From Zafaria cholistanensis (GTDB taxonomy: Bacteria; Actinomycetota; Actinomycetes; Actinomycetales; Micrococcaceae), in assembly GCF_008580665.1 (NCBI RefSeq), contig NZ_BKDJ01000008.1, positions 62,001-126,000 of the forward strand: a stretch of DNA of 64,000 nucleotides. Direction: 5' to 3'. The notes below the pieces were generated by a model. It did no database searches. It worked only from the letters and a program-made list of their open reading frames with translations, and was not told the DNA's origin. Each line of letters starts with the position of its first letter. Position 1 is the stretch's first letter. This document shows positions 17,448-27,100 of this stretch, in pieces. The translations under genes were made by a program, and so were the position numbers.

Positions 17448-19195
17448 TGACCACACAGCACGCACCTGAACGCCTGATGTCCACCTCCGTCCTCGTTATC
17501 GGTACCGGCGGCGCGGGCCTGCGCGCCTCGATCGAACTGGCCCAGCGCGGGGTCCAGGTGCTGGCGGTGGGCAAGCGGCGCAAGCACGATGCCCACACCA
17601 CCCTGGCGGCCGGAGGCATCAACGCTGCCCTGGCCACCATGGATCCCGAGGACAGCTGGCAGCAGCACGCCGCCGACACCCTGCGCGAGTCCTACTTCCT
17701 GGCCGACCCGGCCATCGTCGAAACCGTGGCGCGCAACGCGGCCGAAGGGATCGAGGACCTGGAAAAGTGGGGGATGCCCTTCGCCCGGGAGGCGGACGGG
17801 CGGATTTCCCAGCGCTTTTTCGGAGCCCACAAGTACCGCCGCACCGCCTACGCCGGCGACTACACGGGCCTGGAAATCCAGCGCACACTGATGCGCCGCG
17901 CGGCCGAGCTGAACGTGCAGATCATCGACAGCATCTACATCACCCGCCTGCTGGTGGCCGGGGGCACGGTTTTCGGAGCCTACGGGTTCGACATCGTGGA
18001 CGGCACGCCCGTCCAAATCCATGCCGACGCGGTCATCCTGGCCGCCGGCGGGCACACCCGCATCTGGCGCCACACCTCCTCCCGGCGGGACGAGAACACC
18101 GGCGACTCCTTCCGCCTGGCCGCCCTGGCCGGCGCCCGGATCCGGGACGCCGAGCTGGTCCAGTTCCACCCCTCGGGACTGCTGGAGCCCGACGACGCCG
18201 CCGGCACCCTGGTCTCGGAGGCCGCGCGCGGGGAGGGCGGAATCCTCACCAACGCCCTGGGTGAGCGGTACATGGAGCGCTACGACCCCGAGCGCATGGA
18301 ACTCTCCACCCGCGACCGGGTGGCCCTGGCCGGATTCACCGAGATCGCCGCGGGTCGCGGAACCGAGAAGGGCGGGGTGTACCTGGATGTCTCCCACCTG
18401 CCCCGGGAGGTCATCCTCCAGAAACTGCCGCGCGTCTACCGCACCCTGATCGACCTGCAGATGCTGGACATCACCACCACGAAAATGGAGATCGCCCCGA
18501 CCGCGCACTACTCCATGGGCGGAGTGTGGGTGGCGCCGGAGGACCACGGCACGGGCGTGGAGGGACTGTACGCGATCGGCGAGGCCTCCTCGGGCCTGCA
18601 CGGGGCCAACCGCCTGGGCGGGAACTCGCTGATCGAGCTGCTCGTCTACGGGCGCATCACCGGCACGCACGCCGCAGAATACGTGGCCTCCCGCACCAAG
18701 GTCCTCCGGGACCCCTCCGCCGTCGGGCTGGCCCGCGCCGAAATGCAGTCCCTGCTGCAGGAGCGCGGAACCGAATCGGCCCGGCGACTGCAGCGCGAAG
18801 TGCGCAACCTGATGACCGAACACGCCGGCGTCGTGCGCACCGAACAGGGACTCCAGGAGGGCCTGCGCAAGCTGGATGCCCTCGAAGAGCGCGCCCAGCA
18901 CGTCACTGCCCATCCCGACATCGCCGGGTTCGACGACCTGGCCCACGCCTACGACCTGCTGGGCTCACTCCTCGCGGCCCGCGCCACGCTCGAGTGCGCC
19001 CTGGAGCGGCGCGAGACGCGGGGCTGCCACAACCGTTCGGACTTCCCCGACATGGACCCCTCACTGCAGGGCAACTTCACCTGGTCCCCGGCCGGGGGAG
19101 TCAGCTTCGAGGCCCTGCCCCCGGCGCCGGACTCGTTCCGGTCCCTGGCCGAGGCCAACGCCGACGACTCGGTAGCCGGCAAGCTGGTCGAGTAG
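17447..19195 (+). CDS. FAD-dependent oxidoreductase, fumarate reductase/succinate dehydrogenase flavoprotein type
   Basis: 582-residue flavoprotein. The Rossmann motif VIGTGGAGLRASIELA is near residue 15, followed by HTTLAAGGINAAL, as in succinate dehydrogenase A, fumarate reductase and L-aspartate oxidase. The capping domain contains LVQFHPSG and TRDRVALA; the C-terminal helical domain ends NRSDFPDMDPSLQGNFTW. The active-site region AHYSMGGVWV and GLYAIGEASSGLHGANRLGGNSLIE is well conserved. No iron-sulfur or membrane subunit lies nearby and no nadA/nadC, so it may act as a soluble dehydrogenase or reductase on a dicarboxylate. The regulation is probably by the divergent LysR protein. Confidence 0.85.
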   Translation: MTTQHAPERLMSTSVLVIGTGGAGLRASIELAQRGVQVLAVGKRRKHDAHTTLAAGGINAALATMDPEDSWQQHAADTLRESYFLADPAIVETVARNAAEGIEDLEKWGMPFAREADGRISQRFFGAHKYRRTAYAGDYTGLEIQRTLMRRAAELNVQIIDSIYITRLLVAGGTVFGAYGFDIVDGTPVQIHADAVILAAGGHTRIWRHTSSRRDENTGDSFRLAALAGARIRDAELVQFHPSGLLEPDDAAGTLVSEAARGEGGILTNALGERYMERYDPERMELSTRDRVALAGFTEIAAGRGTEKGGVYLDVSHLPREVILQKLPRVYRTLIDLQMLDITTTKMEIAPTAHYSMGGVWVAPEDHGTGVEGLYAIGEASSGLHGANRLGGNSLIELLVYGRITGTHAAEYVASRTKVLRDPSAVGLARAEMQSLLQERGTESARRLQREVRNLMTEHAGVVRTEQGLQEGLRKLDALEERAQHVTAHPDIAGFDDLAHAYDLLGSLLAARATLECALERRETRGCHNRSDFPDMDPSLQGNFTWSPAGGVSFEALPPAPDSFRSLAEANADDSVAGKLVE

Positions 19196-19337
19196 AGCCC
19201 GCGGGCCGGTCCCGGGGCCAAACCGGACCAGCAACCACGGCCGTCTGGGGGTTTTCCCACCCCGGACACAGGAACCTCGCAGGCTGGCTCGGTAACTTTG
19301 GAAATACCTCAGAACGGTGCGAGTGATGAGTGATTGC

Positions 19338-19370
19338 AGGCCCCAGCCTTCCCCCCCAAGGCTGGGGCCT
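19338..19370 (+). terminator. terminator hairpin downstream of the flavoprotein
   Basis: A perfect 13-bp stem: AGGCCCCAGCCTT at 19338-19350 pairs with 19358-19370 over seven C residues. Short outer arms GAGTGA/TCACTC extend it. It lies 142 bases past the flavoprotein stop. Confidence 0.75.
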
Positions 19371-19395
19371 CACTCGTTCAAGAACACCAGACAAG

Positions 19396-19567
19396 CCGGC
19401 CGCCCCGCCGGGGCGCAGCCGGAGTCGTGGCCCGTGCGGCCGGTGATGGTGCGGCTACCGGTTGCCGATCCTGCCCAGCATGGCCAGGGTTTCCTCGAAG
19501 GCCGGCAGCAGCACCGTTTTCGTGGGAAGACCCGCGTGCCCGGAGGCTTCCCGACAGGCGTTGGGGC
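19396..19567 (-). pseudogene. shrunken relic of the recombinase accessory gene
   Basis: On the minus strand, 19561 down to the TAG stop at 19457-19455 reads ACREASGHAGLPTKTVLLPA, then FEETLAMLGRIGNR and the stop. The intact gene at 13647-14600 has ACREASGHRGLPPGTVLLPG and, far downstream, EETLAMLGRIGDH before its stop. The relic thus keeps two parts joined in frame, with about 240 bp between them deleted. Similarity continues past the stop (19396-19454 against about 13577-13646). There is no start or recombinase gene, so this is a remnant of a second element copy. Confidence 0.8.
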
Positions 19568-19608
19568 CACCAGATCATATTGGGTTTACGGTCCCTGGGA
19601 TTGCTCTA

Positions 19609-21033
19609 TCAGACCTGTGCTGGAGTTCCGAGGCCTTTCCGGCTCATGACGCCCCAGTCCTTGCTGCCCCGGGCATAACGCCAGAGTCCGCGCAGCCGCC
19701 AGATGACTGTGAGCTGACGGTAGCCAACACCCTCCACGACACTCCAAAACAGCAGCAGAAGCAGGTCTGGCCAACGCTGGTACCGTCGGTACGTCAATTC
19801 CTCCAGCGCGATGACCGCCACGTTCAACAGCACGCCCCAGCCGTAGGCCACCGCCAGGAACAACGCGCCGAACGTCACATCGACCGCTCCGAGCATCAAT
19901 CCGAGCGGCACCGCAATCAGCCCCAGCGCCTCGACAACGGGACCCAGCAGTTCCACCCCCAGATAGTAGGGATAGACCACCAGGCCCAAGGCCCGGTACC
20001 GCGGATTGAAGAGTACGCCCCGGTGCCGGCACAGCACGTCGGTCAGGCCCCGGTGCCATCGGTCCCGCTGCCGTCCGAGCACACGCCAGGACTCCGGGAC
20101 CTCGGTCCACGCCACCGGGTCGGGAACGAAGTCCACCCGGCTGGGGGTTCCGCGGTCTTGGCCCTGGCGCCGCAGGTCGGCAATGAGCTCCATGTCCTCA
20201 CCGACCGTGTCGTGGACGTAGCCACCCACCTCGAGCACGGATTCCCGGCGAAACAGACCGAAGGCCCCCGAAATGATCAGGTTCCCGCCGAGGTTATTCC
20301 AGCCCAGCCTTCCGAACAGGAACGAGCGGAGGTATTCCACGGTTTGGCAGCCTGCCAGCAGCCCCGGGGAAACCCGTGCGTCCAGGACGCGCCCGTGGGC
20401 CACCTTCGAACCATTGGCAACGCGAATGGTGCCGCCGGCGGCCACTACGTTCTCGTCGGTCAAGAACGGCCGGACAATCCGCAGCAACGCGTCCGGTTCG
20501 ATGAGCGTGTCGGCGTCGATGGCGCAGACAAGCTCGCCGGTTGCGCAGTTGAGGCCCGCGTTGAGGGCATCGGCTTTCCCGCCGTTCTCTTTGTCCACCA
20601 CCAGCAGCTGGGGATGAATCCGTGAGCGGTAGAGGCCGCGGATGGGTTGGGACGGCACTTGGTTGCGGAAGATCGGGTGGATTGGGTACAGGTTGAAGGT
20701 GCGGATCAGTACGTCAAGGGTCGAGTCACCGGAGCCGTCGTTGATGAGCACTACTTCCAGCGCCGGGTACTGGAGCATCAGCAGCGCGTGGACGCTTTCG
20801 GCTACGTTGGCTTCTTCGTTGTACGCGGGCGCGAGGGCACTGATCGTCGGGGTCACGGCGGATCCGAGCAGACCGACCCGGTCCTCTTCCCATACCCGCT
20901 GCCGGTGACGGCGCATGGCTGCCGTGGCGCTGCACAGAAGGGCGGTTTGGCAGCCGTTGACCACAATGAAATAGGCGAATACTGCCCAGGCGAAACCCGT
21001 TAGGACCAGGGGGACGACCTCGAAGATCATCAT
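19609..21033 (-). CDS. membrane GT2 glycosyltransferase, PgaC/hyaluronan-synthase-like
   Basis: 474-residue processive polysaccharide synthase. Layout: one or two N-terminal membrane helices (residues about 5-35), a GT-A catalytic domain, then three to four C-terminal helices (about 350-440). Catalytic marks: ALAPAYNEEANV, VLINDGSGDST, the DxD motif CAIDADTLIEPD, the acceptor-site VGEDMELIADL, and the product-binding QRDRWHRG. There is no PilZ domain. The start ATGATG overlaps the stop of the HEAT protein gene (ATGATGA). It is the last gene of the five-gene signalling operon, so it is the likely output: making an exopolysaccharide on command. The polymer is unknown; poly-N-acetylglucosamine, hyaluronan-like or chitin-like polymers are all possible. 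Confidence 0.85.
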   Translation of the reverse strand: MMIFEVVPLVLTGFAWAVFAYFIVVNGCQTALLCSATAAMRRHRQRVWEEDRVGLLGSAVTPTISALAPAYNEEANVAESVHALLMLQYPALEVVLINDGSGDSTLDVLIRTFNLYPIHPIFRNQVPSQPIRGLYRSRIHPQLLVVDKENGGKADALNAGLNCATGELVCAIDADTLIEPDALLRIVRPFLTDENVVAAGGTIRVANGSKVAHGRVLDARVSPGLLAGCQTVEYLRSFLFGRLGWNNLGGNLIISGAFGLFRRESVLEVGGYVHDTVGEDMELIADLRRQGQDRGTPSRVDFVPDPVAWTEVPESWRVLGRQRDRWHRGLTDVLCRHRGVLFNPRYRALGLVVYPYYLGVELLGPVVEALGLIAVPLGLMLGAVDVTFGALFLAVAYGWGVLLNVAVIALEELTYRRYQRWPDLLLLLFWSVVEGVGYRQLTVIWRLRGLWRYARGSKDWGVMSRKGLGTPAQV

Positions 21034-22100
21034 TCTTCCTGTCTTTTCATGGCAAACGCTGCCGGTGTGGGCCTGCCGCGCCCTGGCCCGGCCCGGTCCA
21101 GCACCTGCTGGGCCATGTCCCGTGCGAACCGGTCCGGGCTGTGGAGTGCCCGCTGAAGGTACAGCTGACCCGGGCCGCCGAGCCGGTCGAGTGCCAGGCC
21201 GGCTGCGCGGCGGACTTCCCAGGCAGGATCGCCCAGCCTGTCGGCGAGCAGGGGGGAGCTGGGCCAGTGCCCCAGAGCGCCCAGCCCGGCCGCGGCTGCG
21301 GTCCGCACCGCGGCCGCGGGGTCGGCCAGGAACCCTTCAAGCCCCTCGACGCCGTCCGTCCCCCCGCCGGAGGCAAGCACCTGCGCGACGGCGGCCCGAA
21401 CCGCAGGATCACTGTGGTTCCGGTGCTCCAGCGCCGGTCCGGCCAGCGCGGAGTCGCGCACGCGGGACGCGACGAGGAGCGCTGTGGCCAGCGCGGCCGG
21501 GACCGCTTCGGACAAGTGTCCGATGATGGCGGGAACGGCGTGGCGGCCCATCCTGATCAGGGCATCCTGGGCGGTCAGCCGGCAGGCGAGAGCCTCGTCA
21601 CCGAGCATCTGGACCAGTCGGGTGGTGACCTGCGGGCTCGGATGGTTGACCGCCCAGACGGCCGCGGCGCTGCGCACTTCCGGGCGCGGGTCCTCGAGCA
21701 AAAGGGGTACGGTGGTGTGGCCGGCGCCCAGGATGACCAGCAGCCGGACGCCCTTGAGCCGGCGGGGCCACCGCGGGCTGGTGCACCAGCGGACGGAGCG
21801 CTCCGTAAGTGCCACGTACGCGGGCAGCTGTGCAAGTCGTGCCCGCCCCGCATCGTCGACACTGCGCGTTGCGGCGGCCACCGCTTCGATCGCCTTGTCC
21901 AGCGGAAGCCTTGGAAGGGGCGGAGGGTCCGGGGAGCCGGCCAGGACCCGTGCCAAGATATCCATGCTGACCCGCATGTCGGGCCGCAGTCGCGCGGCAC
22001 GCACCTGCCGGAGGGCTGCATGGCCGAAAATGAAGCCCAGCCCGGCGCCGAGGATGCCGATTTCGGCGAGCAAAACACTGATAAGCACGTCGTACAGCAC
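21030..22100 (-). CDS. membrane-anchored HEAT-repeat protein
   Basis: 356 residues. One N-terminal membrane helix (VLISVLLAEIGILGAGLGFIFG, about 5-27) is followed by a linker and then by four to six HEAT-type helical repeats from about 110 to the end. The repeats are seen as RPEVRSAAAVWAV, ACRLTAQDALIRMG, DPAVRAAVAQVLAS, DPAAAVRTAAAAGLGALG and DPAWEVRRAAGLALDRLG. HEAT scaffolds bind other proteins. Placed between the phosphorelay and the glycosyltransferase, with a GTG start 4 bases after the upstream stop and an overlap with the synthase gene, it probably links signal to synthase at the membrane. Confidence 0.82.
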   Translation of the reverse strand: MLYDVLISVLLAEIGILGAGLGFIFGHAALRQVRAARLRPDMRVSMDILARVLAGSPDPPPLPRLPLDKAIEAVAAATRSVDDAGRARLAQLPAYVALTERSVRWCTSPRWPRRLKGVRLLVILGAGHTTVPLLLEDPRPEVRSAAAVWAVNHPSPQVTTRLVQMLGDEALACRLTAQDALIRMGRHAVPAIIGHLSEAVPAALATALLVASRVRDSALAGPALEHRNHSDPAVRAAVAQVLASGGGTDGVEGLEGFLADPAAAVRTAAAAGLGALGHWPSSPLLADRLGDPAWEVRRAAGLALDRLGGPGQLYLQRALHSPDRFARDMAQQVLDRAGPGRGRPTPAAFAMKRQEE

Positions 22101-22104
22101 CAGG

Positions 22105-23751
22105 TCAGTCTCCCAGGGCCCGGCGCACGCGCTGCATTAGCACGGGCATGCTGAAGGGTTTGGCCACGTGGTCGAACGCGCCCAGTTCCAAGGCATTGAG
22201 GATTTCCGTCTCGCTGGAGTGGGCGGTCAGCATGATCACCCGGGTGGACGCGAGGTTGTCCGTGAGCGCCATCTGCCGCAGCACGCCGAACCCGTTAAGG
22301 GCGGGCAGACCGACGTCGAGCAGGACCACGCGCGGCCGCAGCGCGGGCGGGCTGCCCGCCAGCTCGTCCGCTGCGGCCTGCCCGTCGGTGAAGTGCCGGA
22401 ACCGGTAACCGCGCGTGGTCAAGGCATGCCGGAGGAGCTCTGCGAGCAGCGGATCATCCTCGACGACTACGACTTGAACATCGTCTTCAGCGGCGACAGT
22501 TCCGGCTGTCCGCGTGGCAGGGTGGTCAACGGCAAGCGGATCCCCGTCCCGGGCAACGGGCGCGTGGCCGCGGAGCGCCCGCGTGCGTTTCAGCCGGTTC
22601 CGTACCCGCGCGGCCAGGTCGGCGCCGTCGAAGGGACTGGCCACGACGTCGTCCGCGCCGGCGTCGAAGAGAGCGGCCGTGGCGGCCGCATTGTCGTATG
22701 CAGTCAAGAGGAGCACAGGCAGGCTGGCCCATCGGGCGTCGCTGCGCAGCACTTGGCATAGTTCCGCTCCCCCAACCCCGGGCAAACTGGATTCAAGGAT
22801 CAGCAGGTCCGGTTGCGTCTCCTCCATCGCCTCCCACAGCCGCGCCGGTTCCGTCAGCCCCACCACGGCCAAGCCGGCGTTCTGCAGCGCGGCGTGCACC
22901 GAGGACAGGCTCGCCGGCAGGTGGTCGAGGACCAGCACTGTGCTTTCGGGCGCCTTGGGGGGTGCAAGCAGGTTTTGCACCGCGGTGAAGAGCTCACCGG
23001 GGGACGCCTCGGCGCTGAGGAATCCGCGGGCGCCCGCGCGCGCCGCCGAAACCCGGTCGCAGGGTGCGTTCGACGGCGTCAGGGCCAGCGAGGGAACGGG
23101 AGGATCCAGCGCGGCGAGGGCCGCTAGGAGGACAAGGCTGCCGTCACCCTCACCAAGGTCGACGAGCGCGGCGGCGGGCGGTGGTCCCTCCTGCGGAAGC
23201 CAGCCGTTCTCACTGATGACCAGAGTTTGGAAACCGCGGTCGATCGCGGCCGCGGCCAATTGTTTTCGGCGCCCTTGGCCGGCCACCGCGATGGCCACGA
23301 GCGGCCCGGAGGGTGCCTCCTGCCGTGGGGGGCCACCCGCAAGCGGGCTGCCCTGGGTGGCCGGGACCGGCGTCAAGGGGCGGTCCGGTGCAGGTTCCGC
23401 AGGGGGTGAGGGGTCCCGGCTGAGGTCGCCCCGGAGGGCCACCACTTCGTCGGCCGCGACGAGGGTCCGGTCAAGCGGAATGGGGTCCGTTCCGGCCAGG
23501 ATCCCTTCAAGCTTGCGCGCCGCCTCGGAGGCCCGCCCGAAGCCGAAGGTGCCGGCGGCGCCGGCCAGCTTGTGGGCCTCACGTTCGGCGGCGACGCGAT
23601 TCTCCGGGGAAAGCCGCCCCTCAATCGCGGCCGCTACCGCGTCCTCGAGCACGGCTACGCGACCCATGACTTCATCGCGGTTGCTGTTCCAGATGGCCCG
23701 GATCGCCGCCGTCGGATCAAGCCCGGGGGCCGTCTGGACGGCGCCGTTCAC
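22105..23751 (-). CDS. HPt plus multi-receiver phosphorelay protein
   Basis: 548 residues. An N-terminal HPt domain has its phospho-His at 60 (AHKLAGAAGTFGF). A diverged receiver-like domain follows at about 145-260. A second at about 270-390 has Glu320 where Asp normally accepts phosphate (LILESSLPG). A canonical receiver lies at about 425-548 with Asp479 (LLDVGLPALNG), Thr/Lys switch residues in IMLTAH and VAKPF, and acidic residues VVEDD. There is no DNA-binding or enzyme output domain. The GTG start overlaps the single-receiver gene as GTGA. It likely passes phosphate from the kinase within a relay and signals to the HEAT protein or synthase. Confidence 0.85.
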   Translation of the reverse strand: MNGAVQTAPGLDPTAAIRAIWNSNRDEVMGRVAVLEDAVAAAIEGRLSPENRVAAEREAHKLAGAAGTFGFGRASEAARKLEGILAGTDPIPLDRTLVAADEVVALRGDLSRDPSPPAEPAPDRPLTPVPATQGSPLAGGPPRQEAPSGPLVAIAVAGQGRRKQLAAAAIDRGFQTLVISENGWLPQEGPPPAAALVDLGEGDGSLVLLAALAALDPPVPSLALTPSNAPCDRVSAARAGARGFLSAEASPGELFTAVQNLLAPPKAPESTVLVLDHLPASLSSVHAALQNAGLAVVGLTEPARLWEAMEETQPDLLILESSLPGVGGAELCQVLRSDARWASLPVLLLTAYDNAAATAALFDAGADDVVASPFDGADLAARVRNRLKRTRALRGHAPVARDGDPLAVDHPATRTAGTVAAEDDVQVVVVEDDPLLAELLRHALTTRGYRFRHFTDGQAAADELAGSPPALRPRVVLLDVGLPALNGFGVLRQMALTDNLASTRVIMLTAHSSETEILNALELGAFDHVAKPFSMPVLMQRVRRALGD

Positions 23752-24131
23752 GGCTGCCAGTCCAGCATGCCCGCAATCTGGTCACAGAGCGCCATGGGGT
23801 CAAAAGGTTTCGGGAGCATGCCGGCCACTCCCATCGATGCGAACCGGCTACGGTCGGCTGCCTGTGTCTTGGCCGTCAGGAGGATGACCGGCACGTCGCG
23901 CGTTTCCGGCTGCTCCTGCAGCCGGGCGAAGGTTGCCGGCCCGTCGAGCCCGGGCATCATGACGTCCAGCACGATCGCATCCGGCGGGCTGGTGCGCGCC
24001 TTCTCGAGGCCCTCCAGCCCGGAGGCGGCCGTTTCGACGTCGTATCCGCCCACCATTTCCAGGACGGTGCGGGCCACTTCCCGAATGCCTGAGTCGTCAT
24101 CAACCAGCAAGATGCGCCGGGGGTTATCCAT
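23748..24131 (-). CDS. single-domain response regulator
   Basis: 127 residues, only a receiver domain of the CheY/Spo0F type. Phosphoacceptor Asp56 lies in AIVLDVMMPGLDG, the acidic pocket is LLVDDD at residues 8-13, and the switch residues are in VILLTAK and MLPKPF. Overlap of 8 bp with the kinase stop and 4 bp with the next gene shows translational coupling. In a relay it would carry phosphate from the hybrid kinase to the HPt domain. Confidence 0.9.
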   Translation of the reverse strand: MDNPRRILLVDDDSGIREVARTVLEMVGGYDVETAASGLEGLEKARTSPPDAIVLDVMMPGLDGPATFARLQEQPETRDVPVILLTAKTQAADRSRFASMGVAGMLPKPFDPMALCDQIAGMLDWQP

Positions 24132-27100
24132 GGGTCTTTACCTTTGCGTTTTGGGTCAGATGGCCGAGCAGGTCCACCACGTGTCGTTCAAACTCCTCCG
24201 GGTTGACCCGTCCTTTGGTGAAGAACCCGGTCTTCCCCAGACGGAGCCGCTTTCGGTCGTCCTCGCTCAGGTCGCGGGCACTGTAAACGGCCAACGGCAC
24301 GCTTTCCAGCCGTGCGTCCCGGCGCAACTGCGCCACGACAGCGAAACCGTCCTGGTCCGGCAGCTGAAGGTCAAGCACCACCAGGTCCGGGACGATGTGG
24401 GCACACAACGCCAGGGCCTGCCGGGCGGTGGGTGAGTGATGCACCTCGATGCCGAGCTGCCGGAATCCCTCCGTCAGGACGGCGGCCAAGCCCGCGTCAT
24501 CCTCGACGAGCAGCAACTGAGGGCCCGTGTCCCGCTTGCCGATGGCCTCGCCGATGGCGGCCAACAGCCCCCCTGTTTCCAGGGGCTCGCCCACACAAGT
24601 AAGGACGTCAGATTCGGCCCGGATGCTGTCACCCTCGAAGCTCAGGAAGACCACCGGAAGGTTCCGGGTCTCGGAGTGGTCGCGCAAGCCGGCGATCGCC
24701 TCCCAGTTGGCCACCGTCGGGGTCCTTTGTTCGAGCAGGATCAGTGAAGGACGGTGCTGGAGTGACGCGTCGAGGAGGACCGAGCTGGTGGTGACCTCGA
24801 TGGGCTCATAACCATGCGGCAACAGCATCTCCACGATGCGGGCACGTACTGAGGCGTCCTCGCTGCAAACGACGATCTTTGGCCCGCCAGGCGCCTCGAT
24901 GCTCGCCTCCAGGCCCTCGGCGCAGGCGGCCGGAAGCGTCATGGTCAGGCACGCCCCGCCGCCAGGGCTGCTTTCGGCCCATATCCGGCCGCCGTGCTGT
25001 TCCGCGATGGTGCGGCAAATGGCCAGGCCCAGGCCCGTTCCGCCCTTCTCTCGGGCATCAGAGCCATCCACCTGCTGGAAACGGTCGAAGATCCGTTCCA
25101 GGTCTGAAACCGGGATGCCGCGGCCCTGGTCGCGGACTTGAATGGTCAGCCCGCCTGCATCCGAACGGACCACCAAGCGGACCTCCGCACCAGCGGGGGA
25201 AAACTTGACCGCGTTGCTGAGCAGGTTGGTCATGGTTTGTTCGATTCGATCCGGGTCGACCCAGTGCACGGCTGGCCGGGCGTCGAGCGTCAGGCGTACC
25301 CCGGCAGCGTCAGCCATGGACCGCATGACCTCCAGGGACCGCCCCGCCAGGGCGGCGACATCGCATGCCTGCAACTCCAGGGCCACCTTGCCCGAATTGA
25401 GCCGCTCAATATCCAGGATGTCATTGATCAGCCGGACCAAACGGTCCGTGTTATGGGCGGCAATGTCCACCATCTGCTTTCCGCGGGGATTCAATTCGCC
25501 CAAGAGGCCGGCCCGCAGCAGGCCCAATGCCCCGTGGATGGAGGTCAGGGGAGTCCGCAGTTCGTGGCCCACCACCGAGACGAACTCGTCCTTGACCCGC
25601 TCGGCGGCGTGCCGTTCGCTGATATCGCGGATGGTGCAACTGAAGACGCGCTTCGCGCCGTCGTCCGTGGTCCAGGCGGTTACTTCAGCGGGAAATTCAT
25701 GGCCTGAACGGTGCAGCATCGGCTGTTCAAAATGCTCTGCGGGATTCCCTGCTTCGTCGGATCCATGGGGCAGCCCGAGCAGCCGCTCAAGGGATTCCCG
25801 CTCCGCTGGCCTCATGACCAGCGAGGCCAGCGGCTGGCCCATCGCCTCAGCCCGGGTCCATCCAAACGTCCTTTCGGCCTGGACATTCCATTCGGTGACC
25901 AGTCCTTCCGCACTGAACTGCACATAGGCCTCGCCCGCGGACTCCAGGATCCGCCGGGCCCGTTCCTGACTCCGCTGCACCGCTGCAAGGGCGGCATGAT
26001 GCTCCGTGATGTCCAGCAGGGAACCTATGACGACGCGCGGGGTGCCGGGTTCATCGACGACCTCGCCCCGGCTATGGACGACCATTGGAGTACCGTCGGC
26101 GCGGCTGGAACGGCACACAAGATCAAGGGCGCCCTCTCCCTCGGCTACCCGTGCGCATATCTCCGTGACGCGTTCCTGATCATCCGGATGCAAAGTCATC
26201 AGCCAGGTGTCCAGGGACTCCTCCCCGCTGCCGGGCTCCATACCGTACAGCCGGTAGAGCCCGCGCGACCATTTGACGGAACCTGTCTCGGGATTCCATT
26301 CCCAACTGCCCAGCCGGGCCACAGTCTCGGCGGTGGAAAGGCGGTTCTCGCTCAGCCGCAGGCTGCGCTCCTGCTCAAGCTGTGGCCGCAGGTCCCGCAT
26401 TATTTCCGTGACGTAGTAGCCCTGGGGGAAGTCCTCGTCGTGGTGCAGCTGAGACGCGACCTCCACGGGAATCGATTCTCCGGCGCGGGACAGCAAGGTG
26501 CGCTCACCCCGCCACCGCCCGTCCCTAACAAGAGCCGGCATGTCCTCCTCCTGGATCCGCGCCAGCTCTTCGGGCGAGAACATGTCCTCGATGCTGTAGG
26601 CCCCGACGTTCTCGTCGGCGGCGATGCCAAGCAGGTTGCGCCCGCTGGCGTTCATCCACTGCACCTGCCCATCGGACCTGCCCACCACAACCAAATTGAC
26701 ACTGGCCTCCACGACGGAGAGCAGCCGGTTGCGTTCCGTCTGTGCACGGCGGTGCTCAGCGTCCCGGGCGCGGCGTTCCCGCAGGTCGTGAACGGTGATG
26801 ACGGTGCCCCGGTATATCCCCGTCGCTGTGACCGGACGGGAGATGAACTCGATGGGCAGCGGCTCCTGGTCGACGCTCCCAAGGGACATGTAACCATCGG
26901 CGGGTGCGGCGCGGCCGACGGAGGCACACAACGCGCACTCGTCCAGGTCACCCCGTTCCAGGTTCCCCGCAGCCACCTCCCCTATCGGCGGGCGGTGGCC
27001 CAGCGCGTGGTGGTGGTCCCGGCCCACCAGGGCCTCCGCCCGGTCTGCGCCGAGCAGTTCGCACAGTGTGCGGTTGACGAAGGTGATCCGGCCCGTCTCA

